From an uncultured Oscillibacter sp. (GTDB lineage: Bacteria; Bacillota; Clostridia; Oscillospirales; Oscillospiraceae), in the NCBI GenBank assembly GCA_910588175.1, contig CAJUQQ010000010.1:1-55267 (forward strand): a DNA stretch of 55,267 nt. Direction: 5' to 3'. The notes beneath the pieces were generated by a model. That model had not been told where the DNA came from, searched no databases, and saw nothing but the letters and a program-made list of their open reading frames with translations. This document shows positions 1-7,887 of the stretch, piece after piece. The first letter of the stretch is position 1, and each line of letters opens with the position of its first letter. The translations under genes were made by a program, and so were the position numbers.

Positions 1-50
1 CGGCCTTCAGAGTCGGAGTCTGACGCGCTATCCAACTGCGCCACGGGCGC
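1..50 (-). tRNA. tRNA-Arg (anticodon CCG), partial
   Basis: Read on the minus strand this is the 5' part of a tRNA. It has an acceptor strand GCGCCCG, a D arm of the form GCGC-AGTTGGATA-GCGC, and an anticodon stem TCAGA/TCTGA around the loop CTCCGAC, which places the anticodon CCG (arginine codon CGG). The variable loop, T arm and 3' end lie outside the window. Isotype comes from the anticodon read by eye. Confidence 0.85.
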
Positions 51-165
51 ATACCACATACATGATTCACTTGTCTCAAAGGGAACCACCCCTGAGTCCT
101 TTGGTAGTATAGCAGAAATTCTCCGGTATGTAAAGCGTTTTATGAAAAATTTTTCAAGAAAAAGA

Positions 166-206
166 TTGTTAAAAAAATTGACAAGTTGCTGATTTTGAGC
201 TAAACT
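166..206 (+). promoter_or_regulatory. rex promoter with candidate Rex operator
   Basis: A sigma-A type promoter is visible: TTGACA at 178-183, a 17-nt spacer, and TAAACT at 201-206. Overlapping the -35 is TTGTTAAAAAAATTGACAA (166-184), an imperfect palindrome with TTGT/ACAA ends. It resembles the Rex consensus (TTGTTAA-N4-TTAACAA) but has one extra central base. Autoregulation by the product of the downstream gene is inferred from this position. Confidence 0.6.
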
Positions 207-245
207 ATAGCTGTTATGACTGGATTCTGATGAGGAGTGAGAGTT

Positions 246-875
246 TTGAAGAAAGAAAACGTCTCAGACGCCGTCATTCGGCGGCTGCCCCGTTACTACC
301 GGCAATTGACGGACCTCTGCGCTAAAGGCGTAGTGCGTATTTCCTCCCACTCCCTGGGACAGGAGATGAATATCACCGCTTCCCAGATCCGCCAAGACCT
401 GAGCTGCTTTGGCGAGTTCGGCCAGCAGGGCTATGGTTACAACGTAGAGGAGCTTCATACCGAGATTGGCCGCATTCTGGGGGTGGACAACGACCACCAC
501 CTGGTCATGATTGGCGTAGGCAACCTGGGTCACGCGTTGCTGCAAAATTTTCCCTTTACGCAGACCGGCTTCACGGTGGACGCCGCCTTCGACATCTCGC
601 CTGCCGTCACCGGTACAAGGGTCAACGGCGTGCCGATCTATTCCATGGACGAGGTGGACGGCTTTATCCGCACCCACAACATCGATGTGGTGGTGCTGAC
701 CATTCCCCAGTCCATCGCTCAGGAGACGGCGGACCGCCTCATTGCCCTGGGGGTTCGGGGCTTTTGGAATTTTACCAATGTAGAGCTGACCTGCGGCCAG
801 CCGGATGTGAAGATTGAAAACATTCACTTTGCCGACAGTCTGCTGACCTTGAGCTACCGCATCGCCAACCGCTGA
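246..875 (+). CDS. rex: redox-sensing transcriptional repressor Rex
   Basis: Rex senses the NADH/NAD+ ratio and represses fermentation and respiration genes when NADH is low. The N-terminal winged helix contains the family signature around SQIRQDLSCFGEFGQQGYGY. It is followed by a Rossmann domain with the dinucleotide loop GVGNLGHALL and a C-terminal swap helix. I chose TTG at 246 because the Shine-Dalgarno GAGGAG (232-237) sits 8 nt upstream. The GTG at 237, three codons earlier in frame, overlaps that ribosome site. About 209 aa, normal for the family. It is the first gene after a clear promoter, with the SLH protein gene 26 nt downstream. Confidence 0.93.
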   Translation: MKKENVSDAVIRRLPRYYRQLTDLCAKGVVRISSHSLGQEMNITASQIRQDLSCFGEFGQQGYGYNVEELHTEIGRILGVDNDHHLVMIGVGNLGHALLQNFPFTQTGFTVDAAFDISPAVTGTRVNGVPIYSMDEVDGFIRTHNIDVVVLTIPQSIAQETADRLIALGVRGFWNFTNVELTCGQPDVKIENIHFADSLLTLSYRIANR

Positions 876-901
876 CACCGGCGGGAAAAGGAGGGCTGCC
901 T

Positions 902-1969
902 ATGGGGAAAAAGATATCCATCCTCCTGCCGCTGTGCCTGCTGGTCATTGCCGCTGTCTGGGTCTCCGCTGCCGGAGACGCTGGAGATCCACTGGCTTCC
1001 TTGTCCTATCTCAACGGCGTGTTTACCAACAAAGTAGATTCCGCCGTGGACAGCCGTTTGGACAATACCGGCAATCTTTCTCAAGGCGGCGGGAGCGGGA
1101 CTGCCGCGTCCTGGGTGGAGACGCGACTAAAACGGGATGACATCCTACAGGCCGTCACCGGGGACAGCGTGCTTCTGCTGGCGGGAAATGCGGAAGTGAG
1201 CTATTCTTCCGGGGCGGTGGTAGACGTAACGGAAGGGACGGTGCTTCCCAGCGGGGGGAGTTTAGCGGCCAGGCACCGTTATCTGGTGGCGGAGGATACC
1301 GCCGCCAACGTGGTGGTCACCAGCAAAACCGCCGTGGTGGATTGGCAGGGAGCCTCGACCTTTCACCTTTCTACCGCCACGGATTACAACGCGATGGCCG
1401 CCGCCCTGAAGGCCCTGCACCTGTTCCAGGGCAGTTACACCGGCTATGGCCAGGGCTTTGATCTGGAGGCTGCGCCTACGCGCCTTCAGGCGCTCATTAT
1501 GTTTATCCGGGTTCTGGGTGAGGAGAGCGAAGCCTTGGCCTGGAATGGGATCTGTCCCTTCAACGATGTGCAGCCTGGCACCAATGGGGCAAAGTATGTG
1601 GGCTATGCCTATGAAAAGGGCTATACCAACGGTTACAGCGCCACGGAATTTCGGCCCTCCAGTCCGGTCAACGCCCGGCAGTACACGGAGTTCGTCCTCC
1701 GGGCCATGGGCTACAGCTCCGCCGCCAATACGGACCTGTCCGACGCCCTGGCCCGGGCCCAGAGCGCGGGTCTTTTGACCGAGGGAGAGGCGGCGATGCT
1801 CCAGCGGGACCCCTTCCTCCGGGCGGAGTTGGTGTACATCTCCTATTACGCTCTGGAGGTTCCGGTGCCCGGCACAGGCTGGACGCTGGCCCAGCGGCTC
1901 ATGGACAAGGGCGTCTTCACGCAGCTGGAGCGGGACGCCGCGCCGGGAGTTCTGAACTGGCGGTTGTAA
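902..1969 (+). CDS. secreted S-layer homology (SLH) domain protein
   Basis: 355 aa. The N-terminus has a signal peptide (KK, then a hydrophobic run ending near VSAAG, residues about 3-25). The middle, about residues 60-160, is a beta-rich part without a recognised fold. The C-terminal half carries SLH-type repeats: one follows the pattern of a conserved FNDV followed by YAYEKGYTNGYSATEFRPSS and VNARQYTEFVLRAMGY. SLH domains bind pyruvylated secondary cell-wall polymers, so the product is probably attached to the cell wall outside the membrane. It starts 26 nt after rex and may share its transcript. Substrate and exact role are unknown. Confidence 0.8.
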   Translation: MGKKISILLPLCLLVIAAVWVSAAGDAGDPLASLSYLNGVFTNKVDSAVDSRLDNTGNLSQGGGSGTAASWVETRLKRDDILQAVTGDSVLLLAGNAEVSYSSGAVVDVTEGTVLPSGGSLAARHRYLVAEDTAANVVVTSKTAVVDWQGASTFHLSTATDYNAMAAALKALHLFQGSYTGYGQGFDLEAAPTRLQALIMFIRVLGEESEALAWNGICPFNDVQPGTNGAKYVGYAYEKGYTNGYSATEFRPSSPVNARQYTEFVLRAMGYSSAANTDLSDALARAQSAGLLTEGEAAMLQRDPFLRAELVYISYYALEVPVPGTGWTLAQRLMDKGVFTQLERDAAPGVLNWRL

Positions 1970-2042
1970 CCTCCTGCCGGGAGGGGCATATGATGAACTG
2001 AGACCGCTCCGATTCGGTCTACATCTCTCAGGAGGTTTCATC

Positions 2043-2222
2043 ATGTGTAACAACGGCTTTGGCGGCGGCAACTGCTGCTGGATCATCATCTTGCTGATCA
2101 TTGTCTGGTGCTGCTGCGGCAACAACAGCTGGGGCGGGAGCATGGGAGGCTGCGGATGCAGCTGCGGCTGTAACTGCGGGTGCAACAATAACTGCAACTG
2201 CAACCCCGCTCCCTGCTGCTGA
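2043..2222 (+). CDS. 59-aa cysteine-rich small membrane protein
   Basis: A 59-codon ORF with a strong ribosome site (AGGAGG, 2030-2035, 7 nt before ATG). It has three parts: a short Gly/Asn start, a hydrophobic stretch (CCWIIILLIIVWCCC, residues 11-25), and a C-terminal tail dominated by C-G-C, C-N-C and G-C-N-C patterns. There are 16 cysteines in 59 residues. It resembles small proteins of Clostridia annotated as 'chorion class high-cysteine' (recalled, not searched), and loosely the YjcZ-type sporulation peptides. Function is unknown; the dense cysteines would allow metal binding or disulfide cross-linking. A weak AT hairpin follows at 2256-2272. Confidence 0.65.
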   Translation: MCNNGFGGGNCCWIIILLIIVWCCCGNNSWGGSMGGCGCSCGCNCGCNNNCNCNPAPCC

Positions 2223-2408
2223 GTTGCTTTCCACGGAAGACGGTAACGGCACTTGATTTTGCGGAGCAAAATTTTAGCGGCGCGTGTCTCCGGGAAGAAG
2301 GTAACTAAGAGAATTTCAGCGCGTTCGGCTTGCCTGGTAATTTGCCGGGCTGGAGTGGCGGCTGAGAGGCTGTTATAACCGTACTTTTTACCAATGAAAT
2401 GATTACAG
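2223..2408 (+). other. gene-free stretch with several hairpins
   Basis: No supported ORF. Two short hairpins can be drawn: ATTTTGC-GGA-GCAAAAT (2256-2272, followed by TTTAG, possibly a weak terminator of the small gene) and GCCTGGTA...TTGCCGGGC (2332-2350). The stretch ends in the strong terminator at 2409. It could be a 3' UTR or a small structured RNA. I found no consensus of a known riboswitch class in it. Confidence 0.3.
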
Positions 2409-2441
2409 AGCCCCGGGCCCAACAGGGCCCGGGGCTTCTTT
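2409..2441. terminator. bidirectional Rho-independent terminator
   Basis: AGCCCCGGGCCC-AACA-GGGCCCGGGGCT is a perfect 12-bp stem with a 4-nt loop, followed by TCTTT on the plus strand. It lies between the rex/SLH/small-gene transcript and the convergent PAP2 gene, so it can serve both. Confidence 0.85.
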
Positions 2442-2971
2442 CAGGTTTTAACTGTTTTGCGGAGAAGCGCTTCCGCCAGCCTTGCTCCGGCCCAGCCTAC
2501 GGCGAGCCCCAGCAGAACACCGCCCAAAATGTCGGTGGGCCAATGAACATAGAGGTACAGCCGGGAGAAAGCCGTGACAAGCGCCAGGGCCAGCGCTGGA
2601 CGCCACAAGGGGCTCCCCGAGGTTTTCAGGGCGAAGACCGCCGCGAAAGCTGCCGCCGTATGGCCGGAGGGGAAGGAGGCGTCCTCCGGTGGGGAGACCA
2701 GCAGGAGAAGGTCCGGACGGAAAGCGAAAGGCCGGATTCGGCCAATGAGGGGCTTTAGGAGGATGTTGCAGGCAATCAGGTCCAGGGTCAGGGCAAAGGC
2801 GGTGGAGAGACCGTGTTTCCGCTGCCGCCGGAGGAGGAGCAGTCCGGCGGCCAAGAGAATCCAGACTTCCCCGTGGTTGCTCAGTCCGCTGGCAAAGGCC
2901 ATCAGTCCATCCAGGAAACCGCAGCGGAGGTGGGACTGAATCCAGTCCAGGACCGCTAATTCCAGTTCCAT
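2441..2971 (-). CDS. PAP2-family membrane phosphatase
   Basis: 176 aa with about five membrane segments. The three PAP2 motifs are present: KPLIGRIRP (KxxxxxxRP), SFPSGH, and SRLYLYVHWPTD (SRxxxxxHxxxD), carrying the active-site histidines. Such enzymes remove phosphate from lipid phosphates, for example undecaprenyl pyrophosphate or phosphatidic acid, at the outer face of the membrane. The small size fits the undecaprenyl-pyrophosphatase-like/BcrC group, but the substrate cannot be read from sequence. The ATG is preceded by AGGAGG. The terminator at 2409 closes the transcript. Confidence 0.88.
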   Translation of the reverse strand: MELELAVLDWIQSHLRCGFLDGLMAFASGLSNHGEVWILLAAGLLLLRRQRKHGLSTAFALTLDLIACNILLKPLIGRIRPFAFRPDLLLLVSPPEDASFPSGHTAAAFAAVFALKTSGSPLWRPALALALVTAFSRLYLYVHWPTDILGGVLLGLAVGWAGARLAEALLRKTVKT

Positions 2972-3095
2972 GGCATCCTCCTTGTTGGCTGGCCAAGATT
3001 ACGGCCTGCGGCCCGCTGTTGATTTTGTGTAGCAGATATTGGGGAAGGGCCGCGGCGTTTCACCGCGGCCTCTGCCAGCTCTGTTCGATAGGGAT

Positions 3096-4763
3096 TCACT
3101 CCAGCACCGCGCCTCGGGCGGCGCTGGTAACCAGCTTGGCGTACCGGGCGGCGTAGCCGGTTTTGATCTTTGGCTCCGGGCAGACCCACTTGGCTTTCCG
3201 GGCCGCCAGGGTGGCCTCGTCCACCTCCAGGGAGATGGAACAGCGGGTGATGTCAATGGCGATGGTGTCCCCATCCTCTACAAAGGCGATGGGGCCGCCC
3301 TGGGCCGCCTCAGGGCAAACGTGTCCGATGGAGGCCCCCCGGGTGGCGCCGGAGAAGCGGCCGTCGGTGATGAGGGCCACGTCCTTGTCCAGACCCATGC
3401 CCGCGATGGCGGAGGTGGGATTCAGCATTTCCCGCATGCCGGGGCCGCCCTTGGGGCCCTCGTAGCGGATGACCACCACGTCTCCGGCCACGATTTTCCC
3501 GGCATAGATGGCGGAGATGGCGTCCTCCTCGCAGTCGAAGACCCGGGCGGGACCGGTGTGGGTCATCATCTCGGGGGCCACGGCGGAGCGCTTCACTACG
3601 CAGCCCTCCGGGGCCAGATTGCCTGTCAGAACGGCGATGCCGCCATCCTGGGAGTAGGGGGTTTCGATGGGGCGGATGAGCTCCGGGTTCCGGTTCTCCA
3701 CGCCCTCCAGATTCTCGGCGACGGTTTTACCGGTGCAGGTGAGCAGGGAGGTGTCCAGGAGATTTTTCTTCGTCAGCTCCTTCATGACGGCGTAAACGCC
3801 GCCGGCGCCCTCCAGGTCCTCCATGTAAGTGTCTCCGGCGGGGGCCAGGTGGCAGAGGTTGGGGGTCTTGCTGGAAATTTCATTGGACAGCTCCAGGCTC
3901 AGTTCAATACCGCACTCGTGGGCGATGGCGGGGAGGTGGAGCATGGTGTTGGTGGAGCAGCCCAGGGCCATGTCCACGGTCTCGGCGTTGTGGAAGGCGG
4001 CTTTCGTCATAATGTCCCTGGGACGGATGTTTTTCTCCACCAGTTCCATGATCTTCATGCCGGTGTGCTTGGCCAGCCGCAGCCGGGCGGACCAGACGGC
4101 GGGAATGGTGCCGTTGCCCCGGAGGGCCATGCCGATGGCCTCCGTCAGGCAGTTCATGGAGTTGGCGGTGTACATGCCGGAGCAGGAGCCGCAGGTGGGA
4201 CAGGCGTTGTTCTCATAGTCCTCCACCCCCGCTTCGTCCAGCTTTCCGGCGTAGTAGCTGCCCACGGCCTCAAACATGTGGCTCAGGCAAGTGCGCCGCC
4301 CGTCGTTCAGCCGGCCTGCCAGCATGGGGCCGCCGGAGACAAAAACGGCGGGAATATTCAGCCGGGCTGCGGCCATGAGGAGGCCGGGTACGTTTTTGTC
4401 GCAGTTGGGAATCATGACCAGTCCGTCAAACTGATGGGCGATGGCCATGGCCTCGGTGGAGTCGGCGATGAGGTCCCGGGTGATGAGGGAGTATTTCATG
4501 CCCACATGGCCCATGGCGATGCCGTCGCACACGGCGATGGCGGGGAACTCCACCGGCGTGCCCCCGGCCGCCCGGATACCGGCCTTGACGGCTTCGGCGA
4601 TCTTGTCCAGGTTCATGTGGCCGGGTACGATCTCATTGTAGGAGCAGACCACGCCGATCAGCGGGCGCTCCAGTTCCTCTTTGGTGTAGCCCAGGGCATA
4701 GAGCAGGGAGCGGTTGGGGGCCCGTTCGACGCCCTGGGTGATGTTGCGGCTGAAATCTTTCAT
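3096..4763 (-). CDS. ilvD: dihydroxy-acid dehydratase
   Basis: 555 aa, full length for the family. IlvD dehydrates 2,3-dihydroxy-isovalerate and -methylvalerate in branched-chain amino acid synthesis using an iron-sulfur cluster. Conserved segments seen: AVCDGIAMGHVGM, the cluster cysteine in PNCDKNVPG, CGSCSGMYTANSMN, and the C-terminal GRFSGATRGASIGHV near the active-site serine. It stands alone rather than in an ilv/leu operon. Its own promoter lies about 60-90 nt upstream and no T-box leader is visible, so branched-chain attenuation is not evident here. Confidence 0.97.
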   Translation of the reverse strand: MKDFSRNITQGVERAPNRSLLYALGYTKEELERPLIGVVCSYNEIVPGHMNLDKIAEAVKAGIRAAGGTPVEFPAIAVCDGIAMGHVGMKYSLITRDLIADSTEAMAIAHQFDGLVMIPNCDKNVPGLLMAAARLNIPAVFVSGGPMLAGRLNDGRRTCLSHMFEAVGSYYAGKLDEAGVEDYENNACPTCGSCSGMYTANSMNCLTEAIGMALRGNGTIPAVWSARLRLAKHTGMKIMELVEKNIRPRDIMTKAAFHNAETVDMALGCSTNTMLHLPAIAHECGIELSLELSNEISSKTPNLCHLAPAGDTYMEDLEGAGGVYAVMKELTKKNLLDTSLLTCTGKTVAENLEGVENRNPELIRPIETPYSQDGGIAVLTGNLAPEGCVVKRSAVAPEMMTHTGPARVFDCEEDAISAIYAGKIVAGDVVVIRYEGPKGGPGMREMLNPTSAIAGMGLDKDVALITDGRFSGATRGASIGHVCPEAAQGGPIAFVEDGDTIAIDITRCSISLEVDEATLAARKAKWVCPEPKIKTGYAARYAKLVTSAARGAVLE

Positions 4764-4823
4764 GTGCTTGCCTCCTATGTGTCCGGGGATTTCCCGGGAA
4801 AATCGGCTTCATACCGGGTTTTT

Positions 4824-4852
4824 ATCATAATATACAATTCCGCCGATGTCAA
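4824..4852 (-). promoter_or_regulatory. ilvD promoter
   Basis: On the minus strand: TTGACA (4852-4847), a 17-nt spacer, TATGAT (4829-4824). The -10 is about 60 nt from the ilvD ATG. It starts directly after the galT terminator. Confidence 0.75.
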
Positions 4853-4860
4853 GACAGGCA

Positions 4861-4889
4861 AAGCTCCACCGGTGAAACCGGTGGAGCTT
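4861..4889 (-). terminator. galKT terminator
   Basis: AAGCTCCACCGGT-GAA-ACCGGTGGAGCTT is a perfect 13-bp stem with a 3-nt loop, 24 nt after the galT stop codon. The U-tract on the minus strand is short (TTTGCC), so termination strength is uncertain. Confidence 0.7.
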
Positions 4890-4912
4890 CTTGAAAACGG
4901 CGGGAATAGAAG

Positions 4913-6403
4913 TCAGACAGTGTTCAGGAACCGGAGGAACGCCGACTTGCCCTCCTCTGTCCGTTTGTAAACTCCGGCGTGCTCCAGCACTTGGGCGAAG
5001 ACCAGGCCGGTCTCCTTCTGGACGATCTCCAGAGCGTTGCTGGGAGAGATCGGATACCTGGGAGCGAAAGCCTCTGCCCAATCGGCGTGCTTGGCGGTCC
5101 TGTCGTCCGCCCGGAGGTCTTTGCCGCCGGCAAGGCCCTCCGCCACGGCGGCCAGCTCCTCTTTCAGCCGGGCGGGGAGGACGGCCAGACCCATGACCTC
5201 AATGAGACCGATGTTTTCTTTTTTAATATGGTGCAGCTCGTCGTGAGGATGGTAGAGGCCCAGAGGGTACTGCTCTGTGGTCAGATTGTTCCGGAGGACC
5301 AGGTCCAGCTCGTATTTCTCTCCCCGCCGCCGGGCGATGGGGGTGATGGTGTTGTGGGGGACACCGTCCGTTTCGGCGAAAATCACCGCCGCCTCGTCGG
5401 TGTAAGCCCGCCACTTGTTCAGAATCTTGTCGGCCAGGTCGATGAGCCGTTCCGGGTTTTCGGAGGAAATCCGAATGACGGACATGGGCCACTTCACGAT
5501 ACCCGCCTCCACATCCGCAAAGCCGGGGAAGGTAAAGGGGGTTTCAACAGGGGCCGTCTCCATGGCAAAGGTGTACCGGCCGCCCTGGAAGTGATCGTGG
5601 GCCAAAATGGAGCCGCCCACGATGGGCAGGTCCGCGTTGGAGCCCACGAAGTAGTGGGGGAACTGCCGGACGAAGTCCAGAAGCTTGCCGAAGCAGGCCC
5701 GGTCGATTTTCATGGGGGTGTGCTCCCGGTTGAAGCAGATACAGTGTTCATTATAATAGACATAAGGGGAGTACTGCAAAAACCAGGGGGAGCCGTTGAT
5801 GGAGATGGGAACTACACGGTGGTTTTGCCTCGCGGGATGGTTCACCCGGCCCGCGTAACCCTCGTTTTCCGCGCAGAGCTGGCAGCGGGGATAGTCGGAC
5901 GCGGGCAGATCCCGGGCGGCGGCAATGGCTTTCGGGTCCTTTTCCGGCTTGGAGAGGTTGATAGTGATGTCCAGCTCTCCGTATTCCGTGGGGGACTTCC
6001 ACTGCATGTCCTTGGCGATGCGGTCCCGGCGGATGTAGTTGGTGTCTTGGCTGAGGGTGTAATACCAGTCCGTGGCGGCCTTGGGATCCTGGGCGTAAAG
6101 GGCCTGGAACCGGGCGATGACCTGGGCGGGGCGGGGAGTCAGGCGGCCCATCAGCTCCGTGTCGAAGAGGTCCCGGTAGACTACGGAGTTTTCCGCCAGC
6201 ACTCCCCGGGCGTGGGCGTCGTCCAGAAGCTCCTCCAGCACCGGGGCCAGCTCGATCTCGCCCCAGTTCTGCCCGGGATCGGTATAGCCGTCGATTTTCA
6301 GCACGTTCAGAATGGTGTTGACGGCCCAGATGTATTCGCTCTCCTCAATCAGCCCCGCGCGCAGGGCATAGGAGGCCAGCTTGGATACGGCTTCATTGAC
6401 CAT
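4913..6403 (-). CDS. galT: UDP-glucose-hexose-1-phosphate uridylyltransferase
   Basis: 496 aa, the length of the Firmicutes-type GalT (family 2), longer than the E. coli enzyme. It swaps UMP between UDP-glucose and galactose-1-phosphate in the Leloir pathway. Recognisable parts are the tryptophan-rich N-terminal half with QDTNYIRRDRIAKDMQWK, a Cys pair in RCQLCAENEGYAGRVNHPAR, NEHCICFNREHTPMKI and a His-rich segment GSILAHDHFQGGRY. It lies 131 nt downstream of galK on the same strand, so the two form a galK-galT operon ending at the hairpin at 4861. Confidence 0.95.
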   Translation of the reverse strand: MVNEAVSKLASYALRAGLIEESEYIWAVNTILNVLKIDGYTDPGQNWGEIELAPVLEELLDDAHARGVLAENSVVYRDLFDTELMGRLTPRPAQVIARFQALYAQDPKAATDWYYTLSQDTNYIRRDRIAKDMQWKSPTEYGELDITINLSKPEKDPKAIAAARDLPASDYPRCQLCAENEGYAGRVNHPARQNHRVVPISINGSPWFLQYSPYVYYNEHCICFNREHTPMKIDRACFGKLLDFVRQFPHYFVGSNADLPIVGGSILAHDHFQGGRYTFAMETAPVETPFTFPGFADVEAGIVKWPMSVIRISSENPERLIDLADKILNKWRAYTDEAAVIFAETDGVPHNTITPIARRRGEKYELDLVLRNNLTTEQYPLGLYHPHDELHHIKKENIGLIEVMGLAVLPARLKEELAAVAEGLAGGKDLRADDRTAKHADWAEAFAPRYPISPSNALEIVQKETGLVFAQVLEHAGVYKRTEEGKSAFLRFLNTV

Positions 6404-6534
6404 GATGTTGTACCTCTCTTCGAAAGTCTTTCGGAAAGTCTTTTATAAAAGCGTGAGAATGCGAGGATATATTCACATGGTACCCGGAGAAAAGCTGCTG
6501 GAACACCCGCTCGTTTGTCTTGTGTGCGCAGACC

Positions 6535-7824
6535 TTAGGCGACCACCACGCAGCCTCCCTGGGGGCGGACCCGGAGCACATGGCACATGCCGGGGCCCAG
6601 CAGGGCCTCCATGCCGGCGCGGAAGGCGTCCAGCTTTTCCAGGGGGACAAAGGCCTGAATGGTCCCGGCGAAGCCGCCGCCGTGGACCCGGATGGACCCG
6701 GTTCCCTCCAGCAGCTCCCGGCCGAAGGCCAGGGCCAGGGGGATGGCCTGCTGCCGGGGGTCCGCCGTGGACCAGGTGTTCTGGAGATGCAGGGAGGAAG
6801 ACACGCCGGAGGCGTTCACCAGGGCCAGGAAGCCCGCGAAGTCCCCCCGCTCCAGGGCGTCCGCCTCCTGGACGGCCCGGCGGTCGTCGTCGTAGAAGTG
6901 GAGGGCCCGGAGGACGGCCCGGTCTCCGCACTCCCGCCGCAGGGCGGGGATGGCCGCCCGGAAGTCCGCCTCGGGAACCTCCCGGAGGAGCTGCTTGCTG
7001 AAATGGACCGCCACGGAGCGCATCTCCCGGGTGATGTTGGAATAGTCCTCCGTCAGGTGCTTGGCGCTGTGGTCGGAGCCGGTGTCCACGATGCAAAGCG
7101 CGTGGCCGGAGGCGGCGAAGTCATAGGAGATGGGCCGGACCACCGGATCAGCGGGGTCGCCGAAGTCGATGGCCACCGCGCCGCCTACGGAGGAGCCCAT
7201 CTGGTCCATCAGGCCGCTGAGCTTGCCGAAGTGGACGTTTTCAGCGTACTGGCCGATCTTCGCCAGCTCGACGGCGTCCAGCTTCCCCTCGCAGAAGAAG
7301 TGGTTGATGATGTTGCCGATGAGGATTTCATAAGCGGCGGAGGAGGAAAGGCCGGAGCCGGAGAGGACGTTGGACACGGCGCAGGCGTCGAAGCCGCCGA
7401 CGGTGTGGCCCCTCTGAGCGACGCCCGCCGCCACGCCCCGGACCAGGGCGGCGGAGGTGTTGGCCTCCTCGGGCCGGGGGCTGAGGTCGCTGAGGTCCAC
7501 CTCCAGGGTGGGGTAGCCCTCGGACTGGACCCGGATGACGTTTTGCCCGTTGGGGGCGGCGCAGGCCAGCATGTCCATGTCCACGCTGGCGCAGAGGACA
7601 TGGCCCCGCTGGTGGTCCGTGTGGTTGCCTCCCAGCTCCGTGCGGCCGGGGCCGCTGAACAGGGCGGCGGGACCTTTGGGGGCGAAGGCGTCCGCCAAGG
7701 CTTGGGTGACGTGCAGGGCCCGGGCCCGGGCCTGAACCAGTCCCTCGGCGGTGTAGACGGCGGCCAGGGGAGCGTCGCACTGCCCTCCCTCAAGGGCCTG
7801 AAGCAGTTGGTTACAGGTATACAT
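6535..7824 (-). CDS. galK: galactokinase
   Basis: 429 aa from the ATG at 7824, which is preceded by AAGGAGG. A further in-frame start lies 20 codons upstream but has no ribosome site and would extend into the promoter. GHMP kinase that phosphorylates galactose with ATP. The sugar-binding signature is GRTELGGNHTDH (residues 60-71) and the ATP loop is GSGLSSSAAYE (near residue 158). A C-terminal GHMP motif reads HGGGFAGTIQAFVP. First gene of the galK-galT operon; no galE or gal regulator is in the window. Confidence 0.95.
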   Translation of the reverse strand: MYTCNQLLQALEGGQCDAPLAAVYTAEGLVQARARALHVTQALADAFAPKGPAALFSGPGRTELGGNHTDHQRGHVLCASVDMDMLACAAPNGQNVIRVQSEGYPTLEVDLSDLSPRPEEANTSAALVRGVAAGVAQRGHTVGGFDACAVSNVLSGSGLSSSAAYEILIGNIINHFFCEGKLDAVELAKIGQYAENVHFGKLSGLMDQMGSSVGGAVAIDFGDPADPVVRPISYDFAASGHALCIVDTGSDHSAKHLTEDYSNITREMRSVAVHFSKQLLREVPEADFRAAIPALRRECGDRAVLRALHFYDDDRRAVQEADALERGDFAGFLALVNASGVSSSLHLQNTWSTADPRQQAIPLALAFGRELLEGTGSIRVHGGGFAGTIQAFVPLEKLDAFRAGMEALLGPGMCHVLRVRPQGGCVVVA

Positions 7825-7855
7825 AAGGATCTGCCTCCTTTCTTTATCCGTGTCC

Positions 7856-7884
7856 AGTATAGTGAATCCGGCTGGAAAATTCAA
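7856..7884 (-). promoter_or_regulatory. galKT promoter
   Basis: On the minus strand: TTGAAT (7884-7879), a 17-nt spacer, TATACT (7861-7856), about 32 nt before the galK ATG. No clear operator palindrome was seen beside it. Confidence 0.65.
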
Positions 7885-7887
7885 TGC

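Noticed and set aside
237..245. GTG at 237 as the rex start.
   Set aside because: It overlaps the only good ribosome site; TTG 246 has correct spacing and fits family N-termini.
2223..2408. Riboswitch or T-box (a CTGAGA string and paired segments caught the eye).
   Set aside because: The other conserved parts of TPP, cobalamin, SAM or T-box classes are absent and no regulated gene follows on that strand.
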